Assembly (NCBI GenBank): GCA_020351875.1
Contig: CP070671.1
Location: forward strand, 1,346,334 to 1,410,333
Reading direction: 5' to 3'
From: Chromatiales bacterium
GTDB lineage: Bacteria > Pseudomonadota > Gammaproteobacteria > Steroidobacterales > GCA-2729495
DNA length: 64,000 nt
Below, in pieces: positions 56,508 through 64,000 of the stretch. Under the pieces are notes generated by a model. It searched no databases and was not told the DNA's origin. It saw only the letters and a list, made by a program, of their open reading frames with translations. How positions within the stretch are numbered: the first letter of the stretch is position 1; each line of letters opens with the position of its first letter. The position numbers and the translations under genes were made by a program.

Positions 56508-58223
56508 TCAGGCCACATTCTTGGCCGGCGCCGGCGTCGTGCCTCTGCTTTCCGCTTCCGTGTCCGCCACGATCTTCGCGATGCGTTTCGAGAAGTAGTA
56601 AATGCGCTTGAAGTGCTCGATCACCTGGCTCTCCACCCGGTAGGTCGAAGTCCGATGCGGCTCCTCGGCGACCAGCCGCTTCACGAGGCGCTCGCTGACC
56701 CGGTCCGCCAGTTGATTCACATCCGCCTTCGTCTCGATCACTTTCATCGCCAGGTGCCGGTCGTCGCGGTCGATGGCCTCGGTGGCGGTCTCCAGCGTCC
56801 AGATCACATGCGTCGCCAGGTTGTTCAGCTCTTCCTGGGTTTCGCGGCTCACGCGCACACCGTGCGTCAGCCGTTCCGTGCCCACGTGGACCAGGTCGGT
56901 TTCCACCACGTCGCCGATACTTTCATACAGGGTTGCAGCGCTGAGCAGGTCGTTCAGCGTGTCGGCTTCCTGCGGCGTCAACTCTTCCCGTGACACCCGG
57001 CCGAGGTACTTCAGGATCGCAGCGTGCAGCAAGTCGACATTGGTGTCGCGATTGCGCAGGCGATCCAGGTCTGCATAGGTGCCCGCCAGCACGGCCGGGC
57101 CCGCATCGCGCACCATCGGTAACACGTAACCGGCCAGCCTGACGACTTCCATCCGGGCTGCGTCCAGGGCCAGCGTCGGGGTCTCGATCAGCGTTGCATT
57201 GAGAAAGCGGGGTTGGATCCCAGCCCTGCCGGCCCGCTCCTTGGCCGGCAGGATCTTGCTCGAGAACCACGCAAATGCACCTGTAAACCAGATGAAGACC
57301 AGCGTGTTGCCGACATTGAAAATCGTGTGCGCGTTCGCGATCTGGCGCGGCATATCTGCCGCAATCCGCTCGGCACCTGGCAGGTCCCGGGCCGATGGCG
57401 ATATCCACCGGGCAAGTGCTGCGAGCTCATCGATGAAACCGAACCAGAGCAGCACACCGGACACGTTGAAAGTCAGGTGAATCAGGGCTGGCCGCAAGGT
57501 CTCGCGCGGTTTGCCAATGGTGGCCAGCAGCGCGGTGACGCACGTACCGATATTGGCGCCCAGCACCAGCGAGATGCCCTGCTCCAGCGAAATCAGCCCC
57601 TGGCTGCCCAGCACGATGATCACGCCGACGGTGGCAGATGAACTCTGGATCACCGCGGTGAAGGCGGCGCTCAGCAGGATGGCCAGGACCGGGTTGTCCA
57701 TCCGGGCCAGCACGTCGATGAAGGGCTGGTAGTCGCGCAGCGGTCGCGTCGCGTCGCCCATCATGTTCATGCCGTAGAACACCAGGCCGAGGCCGAGGAT
57801 CATCGTTCCGTAACGCTTGGCCTGCTCGTTCGCGATGAGCAACTGCATCGCGAAGCCGGCGACCACCGCCACCAGCGCGTATTTCGTAATCTTGAAGGCG
57901 ATGATCTGGGCGGTGATCGTGGTGCCGATTTCCGCGCCCATTATCACGCCGATGGATTGCTGCACGGACATCAGGCCGGCTGACACGAAGCCGATGACCA
58001 GCACGGTGGTCACGGACGACGACTGAATCACCGCCGTGGTGAAGCCACCGGCAGCCACCGCCTTGAACCGGTTGGTAGTCACCTGGGCCAGTATGTCGCG
58101 CATGCGGGCGCCGGCCGTCGCCTTCAGCATGCTGGTGAGCTGGTCCAGTCCGAACAGGAATATCGCCAGGCCGCCGAGGAGGTTGACGACAATCGTCCAG
58201 ATATCAATCGTGCTGGTGTCCAC
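56508..58223 (-). CDS. Na/Pi cotransporter family protein (YjbB/NptA-like)
   Basis: A 571-residue transporter. Two inverted repeats carry QSSSVTTVLVIGFVSAG (about 70-86) and QSSSATVGVIIVLGSQG (about 195-211), each followed by GxxIGTT/C. A C-terminal PhoU-like helical domain spans about 335-550. It likely moves phosphate with Na+. The GTG at 58223 is preferred because AGAGGG is 6 bases upstream; the frame extends to 58241. Confidence 0.94.
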   Translation of the reverse strand: MDTSTIDIWTIVVNLLGGLAIFLFGLDQLTSMLKATAGARMRDILAQVTTNRFKAVAAGGFTTAVIQSSSVTTVLVIGFVSAGLMSVQQSIGVIMGAEIGTTITAQIIAFKITKYALVAVVAGFAMQLLIANEQAKRYGTMILGLGLVFYGMNMMGDATRPLRDYQPFIDVLARMDNPVLAILLSAAFTAVIQSSSATVGVIIVLGSQGLISLEQGISLVLGANIGTCVTALLATIGKPRETLRPALIHLTFNVSGVLLWFGFIDELAALARWISPSARDLPGAERIAADMPRQIANAHTIFNVGNTLVFIWFTGAFAWFSSKILPAKERAGRAGIQPRFLNATLIETPTLALDAARMEVVRLAGYVLPMVRDAGPAVLAGTYADLDRLRNRDTNVDLLHAAILKYLGRVSREELTPQEADTLNDLLSAATLYESIGDVVETDLVHVGTERLTHGVRVSRETQEELNNLATHVIWTLETATEAIDRDDRHLAMKVIETKADVNQLADRVSERLVKRLVAEEPHRTSTYRVESQVIEHFKRIYYFSKRIAKIVADTEAESRGTTPAPAKNVA

Positions 58224-58285
58224 TGTTATCCCTCTTGACACACTACGGTGTCGATGACTGGTGGCGGTCCATGGCCCGCTGACGG

Positions 58286-59542
58286 CTACGGCTCGGCCAG
58301 GAACCCGGCTTCCTGCAAGTCCGCATACATTTGCCGGGCAATCAGCTGATTGCCCTGGTCGTTATAGTGAATCGGGTCGTTGTATATGCAGTCTGCCACG
58401 CCGTCGAACAGCTGCCGCAGATCGATGAAGCGAATCTGCGCTTCGCTTGCATAAGCCTGATCGAGTGCTCCGTAAGCTTTCGCGTAGCCCTGGAAGGCGG
58501 TCCGCATGATGTCTGCATACCGCACTTCGTCGACCGTAGGGCCGAGTCGTCCCACCATCAGCTTGGTACCCGCTGCGCGTTCGCAGTCGAGATTCTTGTA
58601 TTCCCACGGATGGGGCTGCAGGTAACCAAAGAACCAGGTGTTCTGGCGCGCGGACCACGCGGCGGCAAGGTCCAGGTTGGTCTGCAGCACCGACTCGAAT
58701 CGCGGATCGCGCGATGCGACCCAGTCGGACAGTGTCTGTGCCGGCAGTTCGGCGTACAGCGCGGCGCGGCGCTGGCGCAGCGATTGTGAGTTGGCCCCGC
58801 CCAGCCACTCGGCGACCAGCAGGTAGGCGTAGGTCATCACGGGTGGCGCCGCGCGCAGGCTGCCCCGCAGGCCGGCCATGGCGTCGAAGTACTGGTAGCT
58901 GAAGTCGGCCCAGTTCATCAGCGGGGCGTCCAGCCCCGCGCGCAGGTGCTCGAGGTTCGAGTAGTGGGCGTCGTTGAAGCCGTCGAACATGATTACCGCG
59001 TCCGGTTGCAGGTAGGCCACCTCGGTGATCAGTTTCTGGAGTTCGCCGTAGGTGTAGTTGCCCCCCACGCCGAAATTCAGCACCTGGTAACGCGCGTCGC
59101 TGCCGGCGTTCAGTAGCCGTTCCAGCTGCGCGGCGATGGTCTTGTCATTGCCACTGGCTGTTGCGCCGGCAGCGCTGCTGCCGCCCAGCAGCACCAGCCG
59201 CTTGAGTCCGGCGGTTTTGTCGGGGAACGGCTCCGCTTCGTCCGGCCCGTTCAGAATGAAGCCGTGGCGGCCAACCTGCAGGTTCGAAAAGCGGGCGTTG
59301 GCGCGAAACGCGTACTGGGTCGGGGGCTGAAAAACGTACTCGCTGGCCCGGGTGATACCGCCGGCCCGCCGGCGGAACAGCGGGTGCTGGCGCACGCGCT
59401 CTTTGATGGCCTGCGCCAGGATGGTGTCGTCGGCGGCGGCAGAGCGCCAGACGAGTATTCCGAACGCCCCGATCTCCACCACGACCAGCGTCACGATGAC
59501 AATGACCAGGTACTCGCGAACGTTCTTGCCCAGGTTGCTCAT
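58286..59542 (-). CDS. Membrane-anchored SGNH hydrolase
   Basis: A 418-residue protein with a membrane helix at 10-30. The catalytic Ser is in LVLLGGSSAAGATAS, the Gly/Asn blocks are NFGVGGNYTYG and FDGFNDAHY, and the Asp-His pair is in NDPIHYNDQGN. A second such enzyme in the locus suggests a different acyl site. It follows the Na/Pi gene on the same strand (62 bases upstream in genome order). Confidence 0.88.
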   Translation of the reverse strand: MSNLGKNVREYLVIVIVTLVVVEIGAFGILVWRSAAADDTILAQAIKERVRQHPLFRRRAGGITRASEYVFQPPTQYAFRANARFSNLQVGRHGFILNGPDEAEPFPDKTAGLKRLVLLGGSSAAGATASGNDKTIAAQLERLLNAGSDARYQVLNFGVGGNYTYGELQKLITEVAYLQPDAVIMFDGFNDAHYSNLEHLRAGLDAPLMNWADFSYQYFDAMAGLRGSLRAAPPVMTYAYLLVAEWLGGANSQSLRQRRAALYAELPAQTLSDWVASRDPRFESVLQTNLDLAAAWSARQNTWFFGYLQPHPWEYKNLDCERAAGTKLMVGRLGPTVDEVRYADIMRTAFQGYAKAYGALDQAYASEAQIRFIDLRQLFDGVADCIYNDPIHYNDQGNQLIARQMYADLQEAGFLAEP

Positions 59543-59687
59543 GCGGTCTCATGGCGCAAGGGGTAATGGCCGGCCAAAAGGGCGTGTGGCGTATTGCCTG
59601 CGCCACCGGATTCTAGTTCAAGAGCCCGTAGCGGCCGAGAAACGACTTTCCGTGACGGGGCGCGGGCCTTAGACTCCCGCTGCCGAT

Positions 59688-60656
59688 ATGGAAGCCATGA
59701 ACCTGAATCCCCCGCCGCTGCTGCGTTCCCCGCACATGCAGACGCTGTTATCCAGCCGTATGGCCCGAGGCCTGAATGGTGCGGGCACGGCGCTGCTCCG
59801 GCGGGCGACGACCGTCACCATTCCGTGCCGCGACGGGATACGGCTGCAGGCGGAAGTGAACGCCGATCACCCGGGGGCGCCGCTGGTCATCGTGATACAC
59901 GGGTGGCTGGGGCGGGCCGACTCGCCCTATGTCTGTCGCGCGGCCGATGCGCTTTACGGCGCCGGCTTCAACGTGGCGCGCTTGCTGTTACGCGACCATG
60001 GCGGTACTGCGGCGCTGAACCTCGCGCTGTTCAACGCCGCCCGTATCGAAGAGGTGGTGGATGCGTGCCGGTATCTCGCGGGGAATTACGGTGCGGCGGG
60101 AACCGGGCTCATGGGGTTTTCCCTGGGGGGCAATTTCGTGCTGCGCGTGCTGGTGCACCCGGAACGCGGACTGGACTTCGGGGCCAGCCTGGCCGTTTGC
60201 CCGGTGCTCGATCCGAGCGCATCGGCCGACGCGCTGGATTCCGGCTGGGCGGCGTACCGGGCCTACTTCGTGAGCAACTGGCAGGCCGCATTTACCGAGA
60301 AGCAGGCCGCGTTCCCCGAGCACTACGACTTCTCGGACCTGCGCCGGCTGAAGAGCGTGGCCGAGCTGACCGACGTACTGGTCGAGCGCTACACGCCCTA
60401 TGCGAACGCGACGGAGTACTACTCCCACTACACGCTGGGAGCGGAAATGCTGGCGTCTATCGACCTGGACGTGCGCGTGATATCGGCGGTCGACGACCCG
60501 GTGATCCCGGTGGGCACCCTGGGCCCCCTGCGTGTGCTGCCGGGTGACAGTTTCGACCTGAGCCAGCGGGGCGGGCACTGCGCCTTCATCAAGGACTACC
60601 GCCTGCGCTCGGCACTGGATAATTACGCCGTGGACTTTTTCCAGCGGCTGCGCTGA
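59688..60656 (+). CDS. YheT-like alpha/beta hydrolase
   Basis: A 322-residue hydrolase. HGWLGRADSPYVCRAADAL carries the oxyanion HG, and GFSLGGNFVLRV has the nucleophile Ser. SAVDDPVIPV and GGHCAF supply the acid and His. The YheT/ABHD family acts on lipids or esters; the substrate is unknown. A second ATG at 59697 is possible. It is not part of the polysaccharide genes by strand. Confidence 0.9.
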   Translation: MEAMNLNPPPLLRSPHMQTLLSSRMARGLNGAGTALLRRATTVTIPCRDGIRLQAEVNADHPGAPLVIVIHGWLGRADSPYVCRAADALYGAGFNVARLLLRDHGGTAALNLALFNAARIEEVVDACRYLAGNYGAAGTGLMGFSLGGNFVLRVLVHPERGLDFGASLAVCPVLDPSASADALDSGWAAYRAYFVSNWQAAFTEKQAAFPEHYDFSDLRRLKSVAELTDVLVERYTPYANATEYYSHYTLGAEMLASIDLDVRVISAVDDPVIPVGTLGPLRVLPGDSFDLSQRGGHCAFIKDYRLRSALDNYAVDFFQRLR

Positions 60657-60665
60657 GGAAGAGCG

Positions 60666-61139
60666 CTACGCGGCCAGCGCGTGCTGCATCTCGTCCAGTT
60701 CTTCACCCAGCAGGTCGTTCTGGTTGGCCACCACGTAGCAGATGGCTGCCACTTCGTTGCTCTCGCGCCAGATGGCTTCCAGCTCGCCGCGTATCGGGTT
60801 GAGTTCCTGCGCGCGGCTCATCTGGTTAATCGCGTAGGCGGCGGCGGTGCCCCGAACCAGGTTGAAGCCGAGCCGGGTGACGGCCCCGTTGATGTTGTTG
60901 ATCTCGCGCCCCGACGGGTTCATGGCCGCCGAGTTGGCCATCTTCAGCAGCCGCGCGGTCAACACCGGCTCGGAGCCGATGACGTTCACCACCTCGCGCA
61001 CGCCAGCCGACTCGTCGGCCAGCGTGGCCTGCAGACGGCCGACCACGTCGGGGAACGCCGGCAGGTCGAGGTCTTCCTTGCCGAGGGAAGCAGCCAGTTG
61101 CTGCACGAACTGAAAGGCCGGGCCGTGACTGGCGGTCAT
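60666..61139 (-). CDS. HDOD-domain protein, short
   Basis: A 157-residue protein. LPAFPDVVGRLQATLADESA and VLTARLLKMANSAAMNP are HDOD blocks, and INGAVTRLGFNLVRGTA completes them. Complete HDOD domains usually have a further GLLHxIG block around residue 170, which is missing here; the gene stops just before the convergent YheT gene. HDOD proteins act in c-di-GMP and stress signalling. It is the last gene of the signalling operon. Confidence 0.88.
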   Translation of the reverse strand: MTASHGPAFQFVQQLAASLGKEDLDLPAFPDVVGRLQATLADESAGVREVVNVIGSEPVLTARLLKMANSAAMNPSGREINNINGAVTRLGFNLVRGTAAAYAINQMSRAQELNPIRGELEAIWRESNEVAAICYVVANQNDLLGEELDEMQHALAA

Positions 61140-61163
61140 GCGAATTCTCCTTGTTGCACAGGG

Positions 61164-61613
61164 CTACGCAGCTGTGGCTGCGTGCATCCTGCTGGCAGGT
61201 AGTTCCACCACCCGCCAGTACTTGTCGATGAGTTCCACCGCCTTCAGGAAGCCATTGGCCATGTCGGACTTCAGCATGTAGCCGGCCACGTTCAGGTTAT
61301 AGGCCTCGATCTTGTCCTGATCGTCGTTCGACGTGGTCAGGACAAAGACGATGGAATCACGCAGGTCTTCGTCACCGCGCAGCTTGCGCAGCAACTCAAT
61401 GCCCGACATGCGCGGCATGTTAATATCGAGAATGATGATGTGGGGCCGGGCGAGGGGCGTGTCGCCGTGCATGCCCTTCAGGATCTCCCACGCGTCAACG
61501 CCGTCTTTGGCCCGGATCACCGGGTTGCTGATGCGCTGCGTTTCCATCGCCCGCATGAATGCTTTGGCATCGATCTGGTCATCTTCAACCAGCAGAATGC
61601 TGACGGGTTTCAT
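61164..61613 (-). CDS. Rcp1-like response regulator, single domain
   Basis: A 149-residue receiver without an output domain. ILLVEDDQIDAKAF gives the acidic pair D11/D12, D63 lies in IILDINMPRMSG, the Thr is in VLTTSNDD, and the Lys is in YMLKSD. The overlap of 29 bases with the kinase gene indicates translational coupling, so this is the likely partner of that kinase. Confidence 0.94.
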   Translation of the reverse strand: MKPVSILLVEDDQIDAKAFMRAMETQRISNPVIRAKDGVDAWEILKGMHGDTPLARPHIIILDINMPRMSGIELLRKLRGDEDLRDSIVFVLTTSNDDQDKIEAYNLNVAGYMLKSDMANGFLKAVELIDKYWRVVELPASRMHAATAA

Positions 61614-63168
61614 CGGTGCCTGGCACATCAACGTCTTCCTCAGTCTCTGTAAAGATCTCTTCGCCTGGCAGGTCGGGGTTCTTTTGCCAGACGAACTTGA
61701 ATACGGTACCGACGCCGCCGGGCCCGGCGTGAAACCAGACACGCCCGCCCTGCCAGTCGATGATTCGTTGCACGATGGCCAGGCCCATGCCGCTGCCCTC
61801 ACGTTCGTCGCGCGGCTGCAGCGTCTGGAACATCTGGAAGACTTTTTCTGCATAGTCCTCCGGAATGCCTTCGCCGTCGTCCTGTACCGCAAACAACAGC
61901 GACTTGCCCTGGTCGACGGCGCTCACCCGCACGTGGCCCCGCTGGGTCGGGTGATGCTTGATCGCGTTGTTGATCAGGTTGCGCAGCACCTGCTCCAGCG
62001 GCGCGTGGTGGGTGTCGAAGGTGGGCAGGGTGGGCCCTGCCTCGACTCGCATGGAAGGCGGTGGGGCAAGCAGCGTGGCGATGTCCTGCACCATTTCGCG
62101 CGTGTTCACCTCGCGGCGGCTGCCCACCCGGCGTCCGGCGCGCGAGTATTCCATCAGGTCGTCCAGCAGCCGGTTCAGGCGCTGGGTGCGCTGGCGGAGC
62201 AGGCCGAGGTTGGTCTGCACTTCGCCGTCGGTATAGTCCTTCAGGTCTTCCTGCAGCCATTGTCCGAGCGCTTCGATCGCGCGCAGCGGTGCCTTCAGGT
62301 CGTGGGACGCGATGTATGCAAACTGTTCGAGATCGTGATTGGAGCGTGCCAGTTCCTCGCTCTTGTGCTGCAAAGCCTGCTCCGCCCGTTTTCGCTCGGT
62401 GATGTCGAGGGCCAGTGACATGACACCCTTTATGGCACCCTTTTCGTCGCGATAGGGCTGGTGTGAAACCCGGTAGAACAGCTCCGTGCCATCGGGTAAA
62501 CGGCGGTTGGCGTCGTACAGCAGTGTCTCACCTGCCAGCGCGGCGTCGTAACGGGGTTTGCGATCCCGAAATTCTTCTTCACCGACCAGTTCGGCCATAT
62601 GTTGACCCAGCAGCTCGTCGTGGGAACGTTCGAAGATTTCGCGGTACATGGAACTCATGAACACCACGCGATAGTCGCGGTCGATGAACGAGAACAGGCC
62701 CGGGATGCTGTCGGCCAGGTCCTGCATGCGCGATTCGGTACTGCGCAAGCGCTGTTCCAGCTCGCGGCGGTCTGAAATATCGATACAGACGCCGCGGATC
62801 TGCAGGCCGGTGCCGTCGGCTGTGCCGGCAGTCCTCGCGCGGCCGCTGATAAACCGCACCGTACCGTCCTTCCGCACGATGCGGTAATTGATGGACAAAT
62901 TGCCGGTGCGCATGGATTCCGTCACCGCCTGCCAGTAGTGGTCGACGTCGTCCGGATGGATACGCTTGCGCATGTTGTCCATGTCGAGCACGTCATCATC
63001 GGCCAGGTCGAACATCTCCCGGCAAACACGGTCAAGCTGCAGGGCGTGTGTCGCACTGTCGTACGACCAGGTGCCAACGCCGGTGGCCTCCAGCAGCATC
63101 TGCATGTCGGCCACCGCACAGTCGTGCGCCGAGTGATCTTCCAGGTGCAGGCTGTGACCTTTGGTCAT
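61585..63168 (-). CDS. PAS-PAS sensor histidine kinase
   Basis: A 527-residue soluble kinase. The two PAS domains span about 20-135 and 150-265. The HisKA box is IASHDLKAPLRAIEALGQWL with His289. The catalytic domain has NLINNAIKHH (N box), DDGEGIPEDYAEKVFQMF (G1) and GSGMGLAIVQRI (G2). No membrane helix is seen, so the signal is cytoplasmic. The order kinase-Rcp1 type resembles bacteriophytochrome partners, but no GAF/PHY domain is present. Confidence 0.94.
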   Translation of the reverse strand: MTKGHSLHLEDHSAHDCAVADMQMLLEATGVGTWSYDSATHALQLDRVCREMFDLADDDVLDMDNMRKRIHPDDVDHYWQAVTESMRTGNLSINYRIVRKDGTVRFISGRARTAGTADGTGLQIRGVCIDISDRRELEQRLRSTESRMQDLADSIPGLFSFIDRDYRVVFMSSMYREIFERSHDELLGQHMAELVGEEEFRDRKPRYDAALAGETLLYDANRRLPDGTELFYRVSHQPYRDEKGAIKGVMSLALDITERKRAEQALQHKSEELARSNHDLEQFAYIASHDLKAPLRAIEALGQWLQEDLKDYTDGEVQTNLGLLRQRTQRLNRLLDDLMEYSRAGRRVGSRREVNTREMVQDIATLLAPPPSMRVEAGPTLPTFDTHHAPLEQVLRNLINNAIKHHPTQRGHVRVSAVDQGKSLLFAVQDDGEGIPEDYAEKVFQMFQTLQPRDEREGSGMGLAIVQRIIDWQGGRVWFHAGPGGVGTVFKFVWQKNPDLPGEEIFTETEEDVDVPGTDETRQHSAG

Positions 63169-63181
63169 GCTGTGGCTCCTT

Positions 63182-64000
63182 TCAGGCGCGCTTCTTCGAT
63201 ACCGGCAGCCGCGCGGTAGCGAAGCCCGGAGCGTCTTCGATCAGGTCTTCGAGGAAGGGCATGACCTCCCGGGCCAGCAGCGGCTGGCCGAACAGGAAGC
63301 CCTGGGCGACGATGCAGCCACGCTCGACCAGGAAGTTCAGCTGGCCGCGGGTTTCCACGCCTTCGGCCACGGTGTTCAAGCGCAGGCTGCGGGCCAGCGA
63401 AATGATGGCCTCGACGATCACCTGGCTGTCTTCGCAATAATCGATATCGTTGATAAATGACCGGTCGATCTTCAGCACGTCGATCGGAAAACGGCGCAGG
63501 TAATTCAGGCAGGAGTGGCCGGTGCCGAAGTCGTCGATGGACACCCGCACTCCAGTGTCCTTGAGATGCTGGAGGGCGTTCTGGGCAGATTCCGTGTCTT
63601 CCATCAGCAGGCCTTCAGTGAGCTCGAGCTCCACCAGGTTTGGGCCGACGTCCTGGTGACGGAGCACGTCGGCTACACGGCGGTGGAAATCCGGCTGCTG
63701 GAATTGCCGCGCCGACACGTTGATGGAGACCGGCACCAGCGGCAGGTTCGCCGCCTGCCAGCGGTTCAGGGTGCGGCAGACCTCTTCCAGCACCCAGTGG
63801 CCCAGCGGAATGATGTGGCCACTCTGTTCGGCAACGGGGATGAATTCGGTAGGCGATATTGCGCCGCGTTCGGGATGCTCCCAGCGTAGCAGTGCCTCCA
63901 GGCCCTGCAGCTTGCGTGTCACCAGGTTCACTTTCGGCTGGAAGACCAGGTTGAACATCTCGCCGCTGATCGCGTCGCGAATCTCGTGTTCGAGCCGGTG
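63182..64000 (-). CDS. EAL-domain c-di-GMP phosphodiesterase, 5' end missing
   Basis: The frame is open to the window edge; 273 codons including the stop are visible. EAL-type motifs are intact: LEALLRW, the Glu in ELTEG, DDFGTGHS, KIDRSFI, AEGVET and QGFLFGQP. It should hydrolyse c-di-GMP. An upstream GGDEF or sensor domain is likely but not visible. It is the first gene of the signalling operon in transcription order, 13 bases before the kinase. Confidence 0.93.
   Translation of the reverse strand, partial: HRLEHEIRDAISGEMFNLVFQPKVNLVTRKLQGLEALLRWEHPERGAISPTEFIPVAEQSGHIIPLGHWVLEEVCRTLNRWQAANLPLVPVSINVSARQFQQPDFHRRVADVLRHQDVGPNLVELELTEGLLMEDTESAQNALQHLKDTGVRVSIDDFGTGHSCLNYLRRFPIDVLKIDRSFINDIDYCEDSQVIVEAIISLARSLRLNTVAEGVETRGQLNFLVERGCIVAQGFLFGQPLLAREVMPFLEDLIEDAPGFATARLPVSKKRA

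Overview
The window looks like chromosomal DNA from a GC-rich gammaproteobacterium. The core gene order supports this: ftsY-ftsE-ftsX-rpoH with divergent rsmD and coaD, and mutM / rpmG-rpmB-radC-coaBC-dut-pyrE, both as in Enterobacteria and Pseudomonas. A Crc-type exonuclease gene sits divergent to pyrE, as in Pseudomonas. A VPLPA/PEP-CTERM protein and GltBD fit marine or soil Chromatiales/Woeseia-like lineages, but I cannot place the genus.

Layout. Bases 1-4050 are an accessory stretch of lower GC by eye, with small membrane proteins, a lysine-rich histone-like protein, a sorted surface protein, an orphan Flp pilin, and many short palindromic and longer repeats. Bases 4058-13180 form one long minus-strand run: DUF924, thiolase, AGCS symporter, small membrane protein, TAXI binding protein, ABC ATPase, permease, then an unknown membrane protein after a 76-bp MITE-like palindrome. 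Bases 13250-19625 hold gltBD behind a promoter and a long, apparently structured leader. Bases 19622-23895 hold an NAD-type isocitrate dehydrogenase, a NUDIX hydrolase, a MATE exporter, an Mpo1-like protein and an OmpA lipoprotein. Bases 23978-28611 hold rpoH (with a perfect CIRCE operator), ftsX, ftsE, ftsY, rsmD and coaD. Bases 28616-38133 hold ggt, mutM, a desaturase, rpmG, rpmB, radC, coaBC, dut, pyrE and the ExoIII/Crc homologue. Bases 38123-46454 are mixed: AmpG-like transporter, Rieske protein, TrmB, several membrane proteins and a CDP-alcohol phosphatidyltransferase.

Bases 46500-49600 are a second accessory stretch of very small genes. It carries two attC-like sites flanking an NfeD-like gene, a run of cysteine-rich small proteins (GDCCVxC protein, an unknown Cys protein, an AhpD-like CxxC protein, a small membrane protein), and the same palindromic repeats as the left end. 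It ends at tRNA-Gly(CCC). Bases 49741-59542 look like part of a surface-polysaccharide locus (AsnB, two GT4 glycosyltransferases, a methyltransferase, two membrane-anchored SGNH hydrolases) with a Na/Pi transporter. The right end (60666-64000) is a compact signalling operon: EAL protein, PAS histidine kinase, Rcp1-like response regulator and a short HDOD protein.

The strongest unusual signals are the CIRCE site on rpoH, the two-GNRA-hairpin gltB leader, the attC-like cassette pair, the cysteine-rich small-gene cluster, and a repeat family confined to the two accessory stretches. No phage, CRISPR array, complete insertion sequence or rRNA was seen.
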